The notes: generated by a model from the letters alone, not told the origin. A DNA stretch of 9,409 nucleotides from CAZBUB01 sp046546355 (GCA_046546355.1 JBKGXZ010000066.1:1-9409), one strand, 5' to 3'; counted from the first letter of the stretch, positions 1 to 6,482 are shown. Numbers and translations: made by a program.

Positions 1-45
1 CAAGGAGGGGCAGGGGTGGTTGGGATAGGGAGTTTTTTTCTCTGG

Positions 46-81
46 CTATCGCTATCGTGGTCGTAATCGCTATCGATACCC
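46..81. repeat. Degenerate hexamer repeat (NNNTCG), left copy
   Basis: Six tandem six-base units of the pattern NNNTCG lie here: CTATCG, CTATCG, TGGTCG, TAATCG, CTATCG and the degenerate ATACCC. The tract begins 16 bases beyond the stop of the EF-G gene and extends away from it. Bases 55-78 match the reverse complement of 9386-9409 at 22 of 24 positions, so the same element occurs in inverted orientation at the other end of the window. The tract is intergenic. It most resembles a dispersed non-coding repeat. The element type is not recognised with certainty. Confidence 0.7.
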
Positions 82-96
82 ATGACCTCCACCGCC

Positions 97-2145
97 CTAC
101 TCCAAAACATCAAAACGCTCAAACTTCATCATGAAGCTGGCCCTGCCCTGGGTAGCGGAGCGCAGCTCCGTGGTGAAGCCGAACATCTGCCGCAAGGGGC
201 TCAAGGACTGGATCACCTTGCCCCCGCCCCGATCAAACATATTCTCCACCCGGCTGGATTTCATGCCCAGCAGGGAAACCACATCCCCCACGAAGTCTTC
301 AGGCACAAAGACCTCCACCCGCATCAAGGGCTCCATGAGCTTAGGATCTGCATCAGACAAGGCCTTTTTCAAGGCTGCCCCGGCAGCCATGTGATATCCC
401 ACTTCAGAAGAGTGATTAGGTTCCTTCTGCATAGCCAGGACAGTGACCCTGACCCCCTGCAGGGGATAGCCCTTGAGAACCCCGCTCTGCAGGCCGTCAT
501 GCAGGGCCTGGTACACAGCATCCACCCATTGTCTGGGCCACTCCTGGACATCCAGACCGAACACCACCTGGTTCTCCTTGTCCCTGCTGATGGGCTCCAC
601 ACTGAGCCTGACCCGGCCGTAATGCATCTGCTCCCCAAGCTCCCTGTGAAACTCCTGCTCAGCCTCAGCCCTGCCAGCCAGGGTCTCCCTGTACACCACC
701 TGGGGATTGCCTGTACGCAATTGCACCTTATGCTCCCGGCGCAAGCGCTCCAGGACCACTTCCAGATGCAGCTCGCCCATGCCGGAGAGGATGATCTGTT
801 CAGTATCCTCATCCCGCTCCAAGGCCAGGGTAGGATCCTCCTGGAGCATCTTCTGCAGGGCTTCCAGGAGCTTCTCCTCCTCCTGGCTGTTCCTGGGCTC
901 CAGGGCCAGAGATATCACCGGCTGGTAGGCGCTGATCTGCTCCAGCAGGATAGGATCTGCCTTGCTGCACAGGGTATCTCCGGTCCTGGCCTGCTTCAGG
1001 CCTGCAGCAGCCACGATCTCCCCGGCTCGAGCCTGGTCCAGGCGTTCCTTGTGCCCGGCGTGCAGGGAAAACAACCTGGCCACCCTGTGCTCTTGCTCCC
1101 GGGCGGAGTTGTACACCGTGTCCCCGGCCTGGATCTGGCCGGAATAGACCCGCATCAGGGTCAAGAGTCTGCCCCCTTCCAGGATCACCTTGAATACCAG
1201 GGCGGAAAAAGGGGCTTTGCTGGAGACTGCAAAGCTCTTGCCTTTGCCGCTGCCCGGATCAATCCCTTCCACTTGGGCCACTTCCAGAGGGGAGGGCAGA
1301 TAGTCGCAGACTGCGTCCAGCACAGGCTGGACTCCGACATTTTTCAAGGCTGAGCCAGCCAGGACAGGCACCCCCTGCAGCTGCAGGGTCTGGCTGCGCA
1401 GGGCCTGCTTCATGTGCTGCAGCTCTGGCTCCTGCCCTGAGACATACATCTCCAGGAGCTCCTCGTCCTGCTCAGCCAGGGCCTCTATCAAGGCCTCCCG
1501 CCAGGGCCTGGCCTTCTCCAGCTCAGACTCCTGCAGGGGCCTGCGACTGATCTCGGCTCCTTTACTCTGCTGGTCAAAGCTGAGATACTCCAGGTGCAAA
1601 AGGTCAATGAGGCCTTTGAAATCCGCCCCTTGCCCATCCGGGATCTGCAGCACCAGGGGCCTGGACTGGAGCTTATCCTGCATCTCCTGCAGCACCCGCT
1701 TGAAATCCGCACCCATCCGGTCCAGCTTATTCACATATGCCAGTTTAGGCACCTTGTAATGCTCGGATTGACGCCAAACAGTCTCGCTTTGCGGCTCCAC
1801 TCCTCCCACAGCGCAAAACACCCCTACTGCTCCGTCCAGGACTCGCAAGGAACGTTCCACCTCTATGGTAAAGTCTACGTGTCCAGGGGTATCTATGATG
1901 TTGATCTGCTTGTCCTGCCAGTTGCAGGAGGTGCAGGCCGAGGTAATGGTAATGCCCCGCTCCTGCTCTTCTGGCATGTAGTCCATGGTCGCGGTGCCTT
2001 CGTGCACCTCGCCCAGGCGGTGGATCTTTTTGCTGTAGTAGAGGATACGCTCGGTGAGAGTGGTCTTGCCTGCGTCAATATGGGCGATGATTCCGATATT
2101 GCGCAGCTGATTCAGATACTTGTCCTGGCCTTTGGCTTGGGCCAT
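97..2145 (-). CDS. fusA: Elongation factor G paralogue (translational GTPase)
   Basis: A 682-residue EF-G family GTPase, close to the usual 690-700. EF-G binds the ribosome and drives translocation and/or subunit recycling in the cytoplasm. Visible GTPase motifs are G1 AHIDAGKTT (21-29), G2 RGITIT (63-68), G3 DTPGH (85-89), G4 NKLD (139-142) and G5 GSAL (264-267). SGMGELHLE (454-462) marks domain III. Domain IV runs from about 485, and the C-terminal domain V ends with MFGFTTELRSATQGRASF. Two details differ from textbook EF-G. The domain IV GGRGQYG motif reads LGEQMHYG (503-510). The tip His of E. coli (YHDVDSSE) aligns with Glu575 in QKEPNHSSE. The gene is not beside ribosomal protein genes or tuf, so it is probably a second EF-G (EF-G2-like) rather than the str-operon copy. 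The ATG is preceded by GGAGAG three bases upstream. It starts 30 bases after the HisD-like gene, probably in the same operon. EF-G family membership is certain; paralogue class is inference. Confidence 0.95.
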   Translation of the reverse strand: MAQAKGQDKYLNQLRNIGIIAHIDAGKTTLTERILYYSKKIHRLGEVHEGTATMDYMPEEQERGITITSACTSCNWQDKQINIIDTPGHVDFTIEVERSLRVLDGAVGVFCAVGGVEPQSETVWRQSEHYKVPKLAYVNKLDRMGADFKRVLQEMQDKLQSRPLVLQIPDGQGADFKGLIDLLHLEYLSFDQQSKGAEISRRPLQESELEKARPWREALIEALAEQDEELLEMYVSGQEPELQHMKQALRSQTLQLQGVPVLAGSALKNVGVQPVLDAVCDYLPSPLEVAQVEGIDPGSGKGKSFAVSSKAPFSALVFKVILEGGRLLTLMRVYSGQIQAGDTVYNSAREQEHRVARLFSLHAGHKERLDQARAGEIVAAAGLKQARTGDTLCSKADPILLEQISAYQPVISLALEPRNSQEEEKLLEALQKMLQEDPTLALERDEDTEQIILSGMGELHLEVVLERLRREHKVQLRTGNPQVVYRETLAGRAEAEQEFHRELGEQMHYGRVRLSVEPISRDKENQVVFGLDVQEWPRQWVDAVYQALHDGLQSGVLKGYPLQGVRVTVLAMQKEPNHSSEVGYHMAAGAALKKALSDADPKLMEPLMRVEVFVPEDFVGDVVSLLGMKSSRVENMFDRGGGKVIQSLSPLRQMFGFTTELRSATQGRASFMMKFERFDVLE

Positions 2146-2175
2146 AAGCTCTCCGCTTGCAAAACAGTCCAGGGA

Positions 2176-3033
2176 TCAACAGCTGCTCAAGGCCAGACAG
2201 CGAGACTGGAACAAGCTTGTCTGCAGAGCAGGCCAAATCCAGCAGGACTCCTGCCCAGGACCCAGCACCAGACCAGCCTGCTGCACAGCCTGCTCCTGCA
2301 GGTGCCCTGGGGCGAACAACAGCTCCCAGTCCTGCCTAAAAAAAGTCTCAGCCTGCTCAGCCCCAGCTATCTCAAGATTTGTTCCTGGAGCGCAGCTCTG
2401 CAGCTCCAGGTCTGGATGGGCAGTGCGCAGGGCCTGGAAGTCCCACTGCACTCCAGGTTCCTGCCAAATGCCTGCCTTAAGAGGAACAGACAAGCCTAGA
2501 CGGAGGCTCCTGCCGCCCAGCCCCTGCTCCTGGAGCAGGCCTTGGCTGCCATGCCCCAAGTGCAAAATCAGACCTGGTCCATTCAGCTTCTCCAGCCCCT
2601 GCAGCAGCTCCTCCTGCAGGGCGGCAGAGGCTGCGCCCGCCAGCTCCACACCGGCCAGCTCCAGAGCGCAGAGCTGGGGATATGGCCAGCTGGCCTGCTC
2701 TGAGCTTTGCAGGACTATAACCTCTCCTACCTGGGCCAGCATAGCTGGCAGCACAGCAGCCAGAAGCGGGGCCGGGGCCCGCATTCCAGGCTGCAGCAGC
2801 AGCACTGCCCAGGGCCAGGGTCTTTTGCTGCCCAGACTGCAAAAGCCCTGCTCCCAATGCAGACGTTCTCGCTGCTCCAGGGCCTGACTGGAACCATACC
2901 AGGCAAAAATTTGGCAGATGCACTGCTTGAGATAGGCCCTTTGCACATCCTGCAGGGCTGCATAGGCTTCTGCGAAGCTCTGCTCAGGTAGCAGGCTCTC
3001 CTGCAGGCCTTCAGGCCAGACCGTTTCCTGCAT
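2176..3033 (-). CDS. Degenerate histidinol dehydrogenase-like protein, probably not a HisD enzyme
   Basis: A 285-residue protein with remote but collinear resemblance to histidinol dehydrogenase (HisD, about 430 residues, NAD- and zinc-dependent). The pieces in order are: WAVLLLQPGM...AAVLPAMLAQVGEVIVL (75-108), matching the HisD segment with VPGG and LMLAVPARVAG; LCALELAGVELAG (121-133), like the AAxLAGV segment; GPGL (152-155), where HisD has GPGN; APGHL (241-245), where HisD has APEHL; and AGLVLG (253-258), like NAGAIFLG. The Glu of the PEHL catalytic Glu-His pair is Gly here. Only about 86 residues separate GPG from APGHL, so the region with zinc ligands Gln and His is largely missing. 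The Asp/His C-terminal part is also absent. The reading frame is intact, so it is a shortened pseudoenzyme-like protein rather than an obvious broken gene. The ATG at 3033 is chosen because GGGG lies six bases upstream; a TTG start at 3066 would lie inside a hairpin. The HisD relationship is my reading of motifs by eye. Its role is unknown. Confidence 0.8.
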   Translation of the reverse strand: MQETVWPEGLQESLLPEQSFAEAYAALQDVQRAYLKQCICQIFAWYGSSQALEQRERLHWEQGFCSLGSKRPWPWAVLLLQPGMRAPAPLLAAVLPAMLAQVGEVIVLQSSEQASWPYPQLCALELAGVELAGAASAALQEELLQGLEKLNGPGLILHLGHGSQGLLQEQGLGGRSLRLGLSVPLKAGIWQEPGVQWDFQALRTAHPDLELQSCAPGTNLEIAGAEQAETFFRQDWELLFAPGHLQEQAVQQAGLVLGPGQESCWIWPALQTSLFQSRCLALSSC

Positions 3034-3054
3034 GAAAATCCCCGCATAAAACGA

Positions 3055-3080
3055 GATCCGGAGCAACCCCGCCCCGGATC
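3055..3080 (-). terminator. Hairpin after bamD, possible weak terminator or attenuator
   Basis: GATCCGG (3055-3061) and CCGGATC (3074-3080) form a perfect 7-bp stem with a 12-base loop in the gap between the bamD stop and the HisD-like gene. On the minus strand the stem is followed by TCGTTTTA, only four consecutive T residues after a short gap. This is a weak intrinsic terminator at best. It could attenuate or process the transcript so that the two downstream genes are expressed less than trxA-trxB-bamD. Confidence 0.45.
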
Positions 3081-3087
3081 CCCTGGC

Positions 3088-3849
3088 CTAGAGCCAATCG
3101 AACCACTCCTTCCAGCTGCCCTCATCCTGGACCCGCATTTCTTCAGCCTGTTCCTGCATGTAGCGGTAGTAGGCCAGGCTGCTACGCTCTCTGGCATAAT
3201 CCCTGATTTCCTGTTGCTCAGGGAAATCCTGAAGCACGTTCTGATAGCGTTTCCAGGCAGGCAGATAGCGCTTGGTGCGCCAATAGAAATCAGCTACAAA
3301 AATCTCATGCTGGGCCAAATGACGCTCGCATTGTTCCCTTTTCTCCCTGGCCTGATCCGCGTATTCTGATCCCGGGAAGCTCTGCTCCAGCCTGCTGAAG
3401 TATTGCCTGGCCTCCCGCACATTATCCTGGGGCAGGTCTATAGACTTAAACTGCCTCAGGTTGGCTTGTCCGATGCGGTACAATACGTAAGGCAGCCGCT
3501 CATGTCCGGGATGCAGGGACTCGAATTCTTTGTAGGCCTGGATGGCTCCCTCGTACTGGCCAGCCTCAAAATAGGAGTCAGCCAGCCTGATCTCAGCCTG
3601 GGCCGCCTGGGGGCTGAAGGGGAAACGTTCTTTGATGCGCCTGAATTGCTTGATGGCCTCCCGGTAGTCCTCGTCCTGGAAGGCCTCTTCCCCTGCCTGG
3701 AGCATTTCCCTTGCGGTTTCAGGCTCCTGCCCCCAGAAGTAATCCTTTATGGCACTGTACTGGCCCCCAAAAAAGCCATTTGCACTGCCGCAGCCTCCTA
3801 GCAGCAGCACCGCCAGCAAAAGCAAGCCCCAGGCCCTGCGGTTATACAT
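3088..3849 (-). CDS. bamD: BamD-like outer-membrane assembly lipoprotein (TPR)
   Basis: A 253-residue lipoprotein. The N-terminus MYNRRAWGLLLLAVLLLGGC is a type II signal peptide with lipobox LGGC and acylated Cys20. The mature part is helical with tetratricopeptide-like repeats: about 46-80 (AREMLQAGEEAFQDEDYREA), 83-116 (AEIRLADSYFEAGQYEGAIQ), 120-160, and 178-212 (HEIFVADFYWRTKRYLPAWK). The order, spacing and length (E. coli BamD is about 245) fit the YfiO/BamD family, which anchors to the periplasmic face of the outer membrane and helps BamA insert beta-barrel proteins. The ATG at 3849 is preferred over an in-frame start 57 bases upstream because it places the signal peptide at the N-terminus and has GGAAGAG seven bases before it. 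It overlaps the end of trxB by 8 bases, so translation is probably coupled. A generic TPR lipoprotein is the main alternative. Confidence 0.88.
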   Translation of the reverse strand: MYNRRAWGLLLLAVLLLGGCGSANGFFGGQYSAIKDYFWGQEPETAREMLQAGEEAFQDEDYREAIKQFRRIKERFPFSPQAAQAEIRLADSYFEAGQYEGAIQAYKEFESLHPGHERLPYVLYRIGQANLRQFKSIDLPQDNVREARQYFSRLEQSFPGSEYADQAREKREQCERHLAQHEIFVADFYWRTKRYLPAWKRYQNVLQDFPEQQEIRDYARERSSLAYYRYMQEQAEEMRVQDEGSWKEWFDWL

Positions 3850-4768
3850 TTCTAGTCTCTTCCAGATACAGATAGGCTGAATGTCCTGCTGCAGCTCCGT
3901 CTCCAACAGCAGTCGATACCTGCCTGCATCTCTTGGAGCGCACGTCCCCGGCAGCGAAGACCCCCGGCAGATTGGTGCGCATTTCAGTGTCAGTGATTAT
4001 GAAACCGGTTTCATCCTTCTGGATGTCCTGGGGCAGAAAGCCCACCTGGGGCTCCAGGCCCACAAAGATAAACACTCCGTCCACATCCAGGGCCTGCTGC
4101 TCTCCGTCCTGGACATTTTCCACCTCCAGCTGCTCCACCTGCTGTGAGCCTTTGATCTGCTTAGGCACGGTATTCAGCAGCAGCTCGATCTTGGGCTCGG
4201 CGCGGACCTTCTCCTCGTATATCTTGTCTCCCCTGAACTGAGACCTGCGGTGAATGAGATACACCTTGCTGGCCAGACCGGAGAGATACAGGGCATCCTC
4301 CAGAGCGGTATTCCCCCCGCCTATGCAGGCCACTACCTGGTCCCTGAAGAATTGCCCGTCGCAGAGACCACAATAGGATACTCCACTACCTGTGTACTGC
4401 TCCTCTCCAGGCAAGCCCAGCTTCTTATGGTCCGCTCCGGTGCAGACCACCACGCTTCTGGCCTGGACCTGGTCATCTCCGACCTGGATCAAGTTCTGGC
4501 CGCTGTCCTGCTGGATGCTGCTCACTTCGTCAGTGTATTTATCCAGGGAAAAGCCATCCAGATGCTTGGCCATCTCGTCCACCAACTCGTAGCCTTTGAT
4601 CCCCTGGGGAAAGCCGGGATAGTTATCTATCCACTCCGTGAGCAGCACCTGTCCTCCAGGAGCCAGCTTCTCCAGCCAGGCCACGGTTGCTCCGGCCCGG
4701 AGCAGATACAGGGCAGCTGTAATCCCAGCCGGACCTCCGCCGATGACTGCAGCGTCATAAGTATACAT
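3842..4768 (-). CDS. trxB: Thioredoxin reductase
   Basis: A 308-residue low-molecular-weight flavoprotein thioredoxin reductase, which passes electrons from NADPH through FAD and a redox disulfide to thioredoxin in the cytoplasm. The N-terminal FAD-binding motif is IGGGPAG (9-15). The redox-active site is CGLC (133-136) in SYCGLCDGQFF. The NADPH-binding motif GGGNTALE is at 150-157, followed by the phosphate-binding HRRSQFR (173-179). The second FAD motif is FAAGDVR (271-277), followed by RQVSTAVGDGAAAG. Length and motif order are standard for the family. The CxxC carries Gly-Leu where Ala-Thr or Ala-Val is usual. The ATG lies 3 bases after the trxA stop, and the gene end overlaps the bamD start by 8 bases. 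The HRRxxxR motif favours NADPH over NADH. Confidence 0.97.
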   Translation of the reverse strand: MYTYDAAVIGGGPAGITAALYLLRAGATVAWLEKLAPGGQVLLTEWIDNYPGFPQGIKGYELVDEMAKHLDGFSLDKYTDEVSSIQQDSGQNLIQVGDDQVQARSVVVCTGADHKKLGLPGEEQYTGSGVSYCGLCDGQFFRDQVVACIGGGNTALEDALYLSGLASKVYLIHRRSQFRGDKIYEEKVRAEPKIELLLNTVPKQIKGSQQVEQLEVENVQDGEQQALDVDGVFIFVGLEPQVGFLPQDIQKDETGFIITDTEMRTNLPGVFAAGDVRSKRCRQVSTAVGDGAAAGHSAYLYLEETRNV

Positions 4769-4771
4769 GGT

Positions 4772-5092
4772 TTACAGGGCCTTTTGATTGATCATGTCCT
4801 TGAGATTACTCTTGGAGACTGCGCCTGTGACCTGGCCCACCACGTCTCCGTCCTTGAACAGTATCAGGGTAGGGATCGCCCTCACACCGTACTTGCTGGG
4901 AGTGGCCGGGTTCTCGTCCACATTCATCTTAGCCACTTGGATCTGGCCCTCGTATTCCTTGCCCAGCTCCTCCAGGATAGGAGCTATAGCCCTGCACGGG
5001 CCGCACCAGGGCGCCCAAAAATCTACCAGAACCGGAGTATTGTTCTTCAAGACTTCTGATTCAAAGCTGCTGTCAGACACTTCACTAGGCAT
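4772..5092 (-). CDS. trxA: Thioredoxin
   Basis: A 106-residue thioredoxin, the normal length. It reduces protein disulfides in the cytoplasm and is itself reduced by the product of the next gene. The active site WCGPC is at 29-33 within VLVDFWAPWCGPCRAIAP, and the cis-proline is Pro74 in RAIPTLILF. The buried Asp of VDFWA is present. The start at 5092 is chosen because AAGGAGAGG lies just upstream and the protein then begins as thioredoxins usually do. An in-frame ATG 45 bases upstream would add an atypical basic stretch. It is the first gene of the putative trxA-trxB-bamD-HisD-like-EF-G operon, with a near-consensus promoter about 100 bases upstream. Confidence 0.97.
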   Translation of the reverse strand: MPSEVSDSSFESEVLKNNTPVLVDFWAPWCGPCRAIAPILEELGKEYEGQIQVAKMNVDENPATPSKYGVRAIPTLILFKDGDVVGQVTGAVSKSNLKDMINQKAL

Positions 5093-5191
5093 AATCCTCT
5101 CCTTGCTTCTTAAAATTGACTGTCTCGACCAGGACAATAGCCGAAGGCAAATCTGCAGCCAACCTCAGCCCAGGCCGGAACATAAAAAAGA

Positions 5192-5220
5192 ATAATACGA
5201 ATCAGACCCTAGCCTGTCAA
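5192..5220 (-). promoter_or_regulatory. Sigma70-type promoter for the trxA operon
   Basis: Read on the minus strand, TTGACA (5215-5220) is followed after exactly 17 bases by TATTAT (5192-5197). The -35 box matches consensus perfectly and the -10 box matches 5 of 6. Transcription would start near 5185, giving an untranslated leader of roughly 90 bases before the trxA ATG. No riboswitch or operator was recognised in that leader. Confidence 0.8.
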
Positions 5221-5281
5221 TAGGATCTCTGAATTGGGCTGAACCACGTAAGTTTTGCACAGCTCCAGCTGCAGTAGGAGG

Positions 5282-5291
5282 GCAAGCTTGC
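5282..5291. repeat. GCAAGCTTGC palindrome, REP-like
   Basis: A perfect 10-base palindrome preceded by GTAGGAGG. The combination resembles the GTAGGAGC...AAGCTTGC style of REP sequences known from proteobacterial intergenic regions. Only one copy is present in the window, so repeat status is inferred from resemblance. Confidence 0.35.
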
Positions 5292-5366
5292 TGGTTGCTA
5301 AGCAGCACCACCTCTGGCCGCAGACGTCCAGCTTGATCGAGAAGGAAACGCTATAGCCTATCCCTG

Positions 5367-5391
5367 GAGATTGCTTCGACGAAGCAATCTC
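5367..5391. repeat. Perfect 12-bp inverted repeat at the end of tsaD
   Basis: GAGATTGCTTCG (5367-5378) and CGAAGCAATCTC (5380-5391) are exact reverse complements around a single A, giving a 10-bp stem with a 5-base loop in RNA. It overlaps the last base of the tsaD stop codon. The half-site CGAAGCAATCTC resembles a widely dispersed bacterial intergenic repeat containing GCGAAGCAATCTC. On the minus strand no T-tract follows (CCAGGGATAG), so it is not a classical intrinsic terminator. It may stabilise the tsaD mRNA 3' end or block readthrough. Confidence 0.75.
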
Positions 5392-6482
5392 TACGGGTTG
5401 TGATATTGTTTCATACGAGGGCAGGCATAGTCCCAGGGGATCTGCCTGCCCCTGGGCACTGCCTCCAGCTCCAGGCCATGCTCCAGTCCTTGCTCAGCAT
5501 AAAGCCAGCCTGTGTACGCGATCATGGCTGCGTTGTCCGTGCACAGCTCAAGACCAGGCAAATAGAGGCTCAGGCCGTACTCCCGAGCCAGCTCCTGCAT
5601 GGCCTGCCTGATCCAGGAGTTGGCGGCTACCCCTCCAGCCACTACCAGCCCCCTTATTTCCGGTCTGTTTTTCAGGGCCCTTTGGACCTTAACCTGCAGT
5701 GCCCTGGCCACACACTGATTGAATGAGGCGCAAACATCTGCCAGCTCCGGGTTCTGCCTAGCCATAGCTTCTGGCTCAGGATGCATTTGCAGGGAATCTT
5801 GCCTCAGCTCCGGGTGCTGCTGCAAAAAATTGGCGACCGCTGTCTTCAGCCCGCTGAAGCTGAAATCCAGGTTGTTGTTGTCCAGATAAGGCGCAGGGAA
5901 AAGATCCTGCCTGGGTCGGCCCAGGCTGCCCAGGGCATCGACATGCCTTCCGCCTGGATAGGGCAGATTCAGCAGTCTGGCTGTCTTGTCAAAGGCCTCT
6001 CCTGCAGCGTCGTCCAGGGTCCGGCCCAGGACCTGATACTCAAAAGGGGAATACAGGCTATAGATCTGAGTGTGCCCCCCAGAGACCAGCAGGCCCAGCA
6101 CCGGGTACTGTATGTTCTGTTCCAGCCCAGGAGCCAAAAGATGGGCCAGGAGATGGTCTACGCCTATCAGCCTGCAGCCCTGGCTAAGCGCCAGGCCCTT
6201 GGCCAGTCCCAAGCCTACCAGGATGCTGCCCAGCAGACCAGGTCCGCGGGCTACAGCCACCAGATCCAGCTCCTGCAGATCAACCCCGGCCTGCTCCTGG
6301 ACCTGCTCCAGGAGCAAAGGCAGAACCCGCAGATGCTCCCTGGAGGCCATCTCCGGGACCACTCCGCCGAACAGGGCGTGCATGTCCTCCTGGGAGGCCA
6401 GGCTCTGGGCCAGGAGTCTGCCTTCCTGCAGCAGGCCCAGGGCTGTCTCGTCGCAGGAGGTCTCTATGCCCAGACAGAGCAT
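5391..6482 (-). CDS. tsaD: tRNA N6-threonylcarbamoyladenosine transferase TsaD
   Basis: A 363-residue Kae1/Qri7/TsaD family protein, which transfers the threonylcarbamoyl group to A37 of ANN-decoding tRNAs together with TsaB and TsaE. Signature blocks are ETSCDETA (7-14), GVVPEMASREH (40-50), the metal-binding His pair in DHLLAH (His110 and His114), LVSGGHTQ (132-139), DDAAGEAFDKTARLL (157-171), FSGLKTAV (209-216), VAGGVAANSWIR (281-292) and CTDNAAMIAYTG (314-325), which supplies the third metal ligand Asp316. Length is slightly above the usual 335-345; part of the excess is an insert around 223-245 (QHPELRQDSLQMHPEPEAMARQ region). The ATG lies 19 bases after the fbp stop with AGGCAG about eight bases upstream, so it is probably co-transcribed with fbp. 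Its stop coincides with the start of a strong hairpin. Confidence 0.97.
   Translation of the reverse strand: MLCLGIETSCDETALGLLQEGRLLAQSLASQEDMHALFGGVVPEMASREHLRVLPLLLEQVQEQAGVDLQELDLVAVARGPGLLGSILVGLGLAKGLALSQGCRLIGVDHLLAHLLAPGLEQNIQYPVLGLLVSGGHTQIYSLYSPFEYQVLGRTLDDAAGEAFDKTARLLNLPYPGGRHVDALGSLGRPRQDLFPAPYLDNNNLDFSFSGLKTAVANFLQQHPELRQDSLQMHPEPEAMARQNPELADVCASFNQCVARALQVKVQRALKNRPEIRGLVVAGGVAANSWIRQAMQELAREYGLSLYLPGLELCTDNAAMIAYTGWLYAEQGLEHGLELEAVPRGRQIPWDYACPRMKQYHNP

Larger units (their letters stand above)
5093..5390. other. Intergenic region between tsaD and trxA
   Basis: About 300 bases without a supported gene. The half next to trxA holds its leader and the promoter. The half next to tsaD holds two palindromes: GCAAGCTTGC at 5282-5291, inside a GTAGGAGGGCAAGCTTGCTGG-like context, and the long hairpin at 5367-5391. 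A short open frame can be read on the minus strand between them (codons for AGRLRPEVVLLSNQQA and onwards), but it has no start or ribosome site and I do not call it. Confidence 0.6.

Noticed and set aside
1..96. Intrinsic terminator suggested by the T-run at about 33-39
   Set aside because: The T-run is on the plus strand, whereas the EF-G transcript runs on the minus strand, and no GC-rich stem precedes it in either direction.
82..1353. A 423-codon open frame on the plus strand opposite the EF-G gene
   Set aside because: Antisense shadow of an intact EF-G gene, with no ribosome site or recognisable protein features.
3034..3066. TTG start adding 11 residues to the HisD-like protein
   Set aside because: It lies inside the hairpin at 3055-3080, while the downstream ATG has GGGG at good spacing.
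3850..3906. Upstream ATG extending the BamD-like protein by 19 residues
   Set aside because: It would bury the lipoprotein signal peptide inside the protein. The start at 3849 places the lipobox Cys at residue 20.
5093..5137. Upstream ATG extending thioredoxin by 15 residues
   Set aside because: The extension is atypical, and the internal ATG has a strong AAGGAG site and gives the standard thioredoxin length.
5221..5345. Remnant of a transposase or short peptide gene on the minus strand between tsaD and trxA
   Set aside because: An open frame can be read, but there is no start, ribosome site or recognisable transposase motif.
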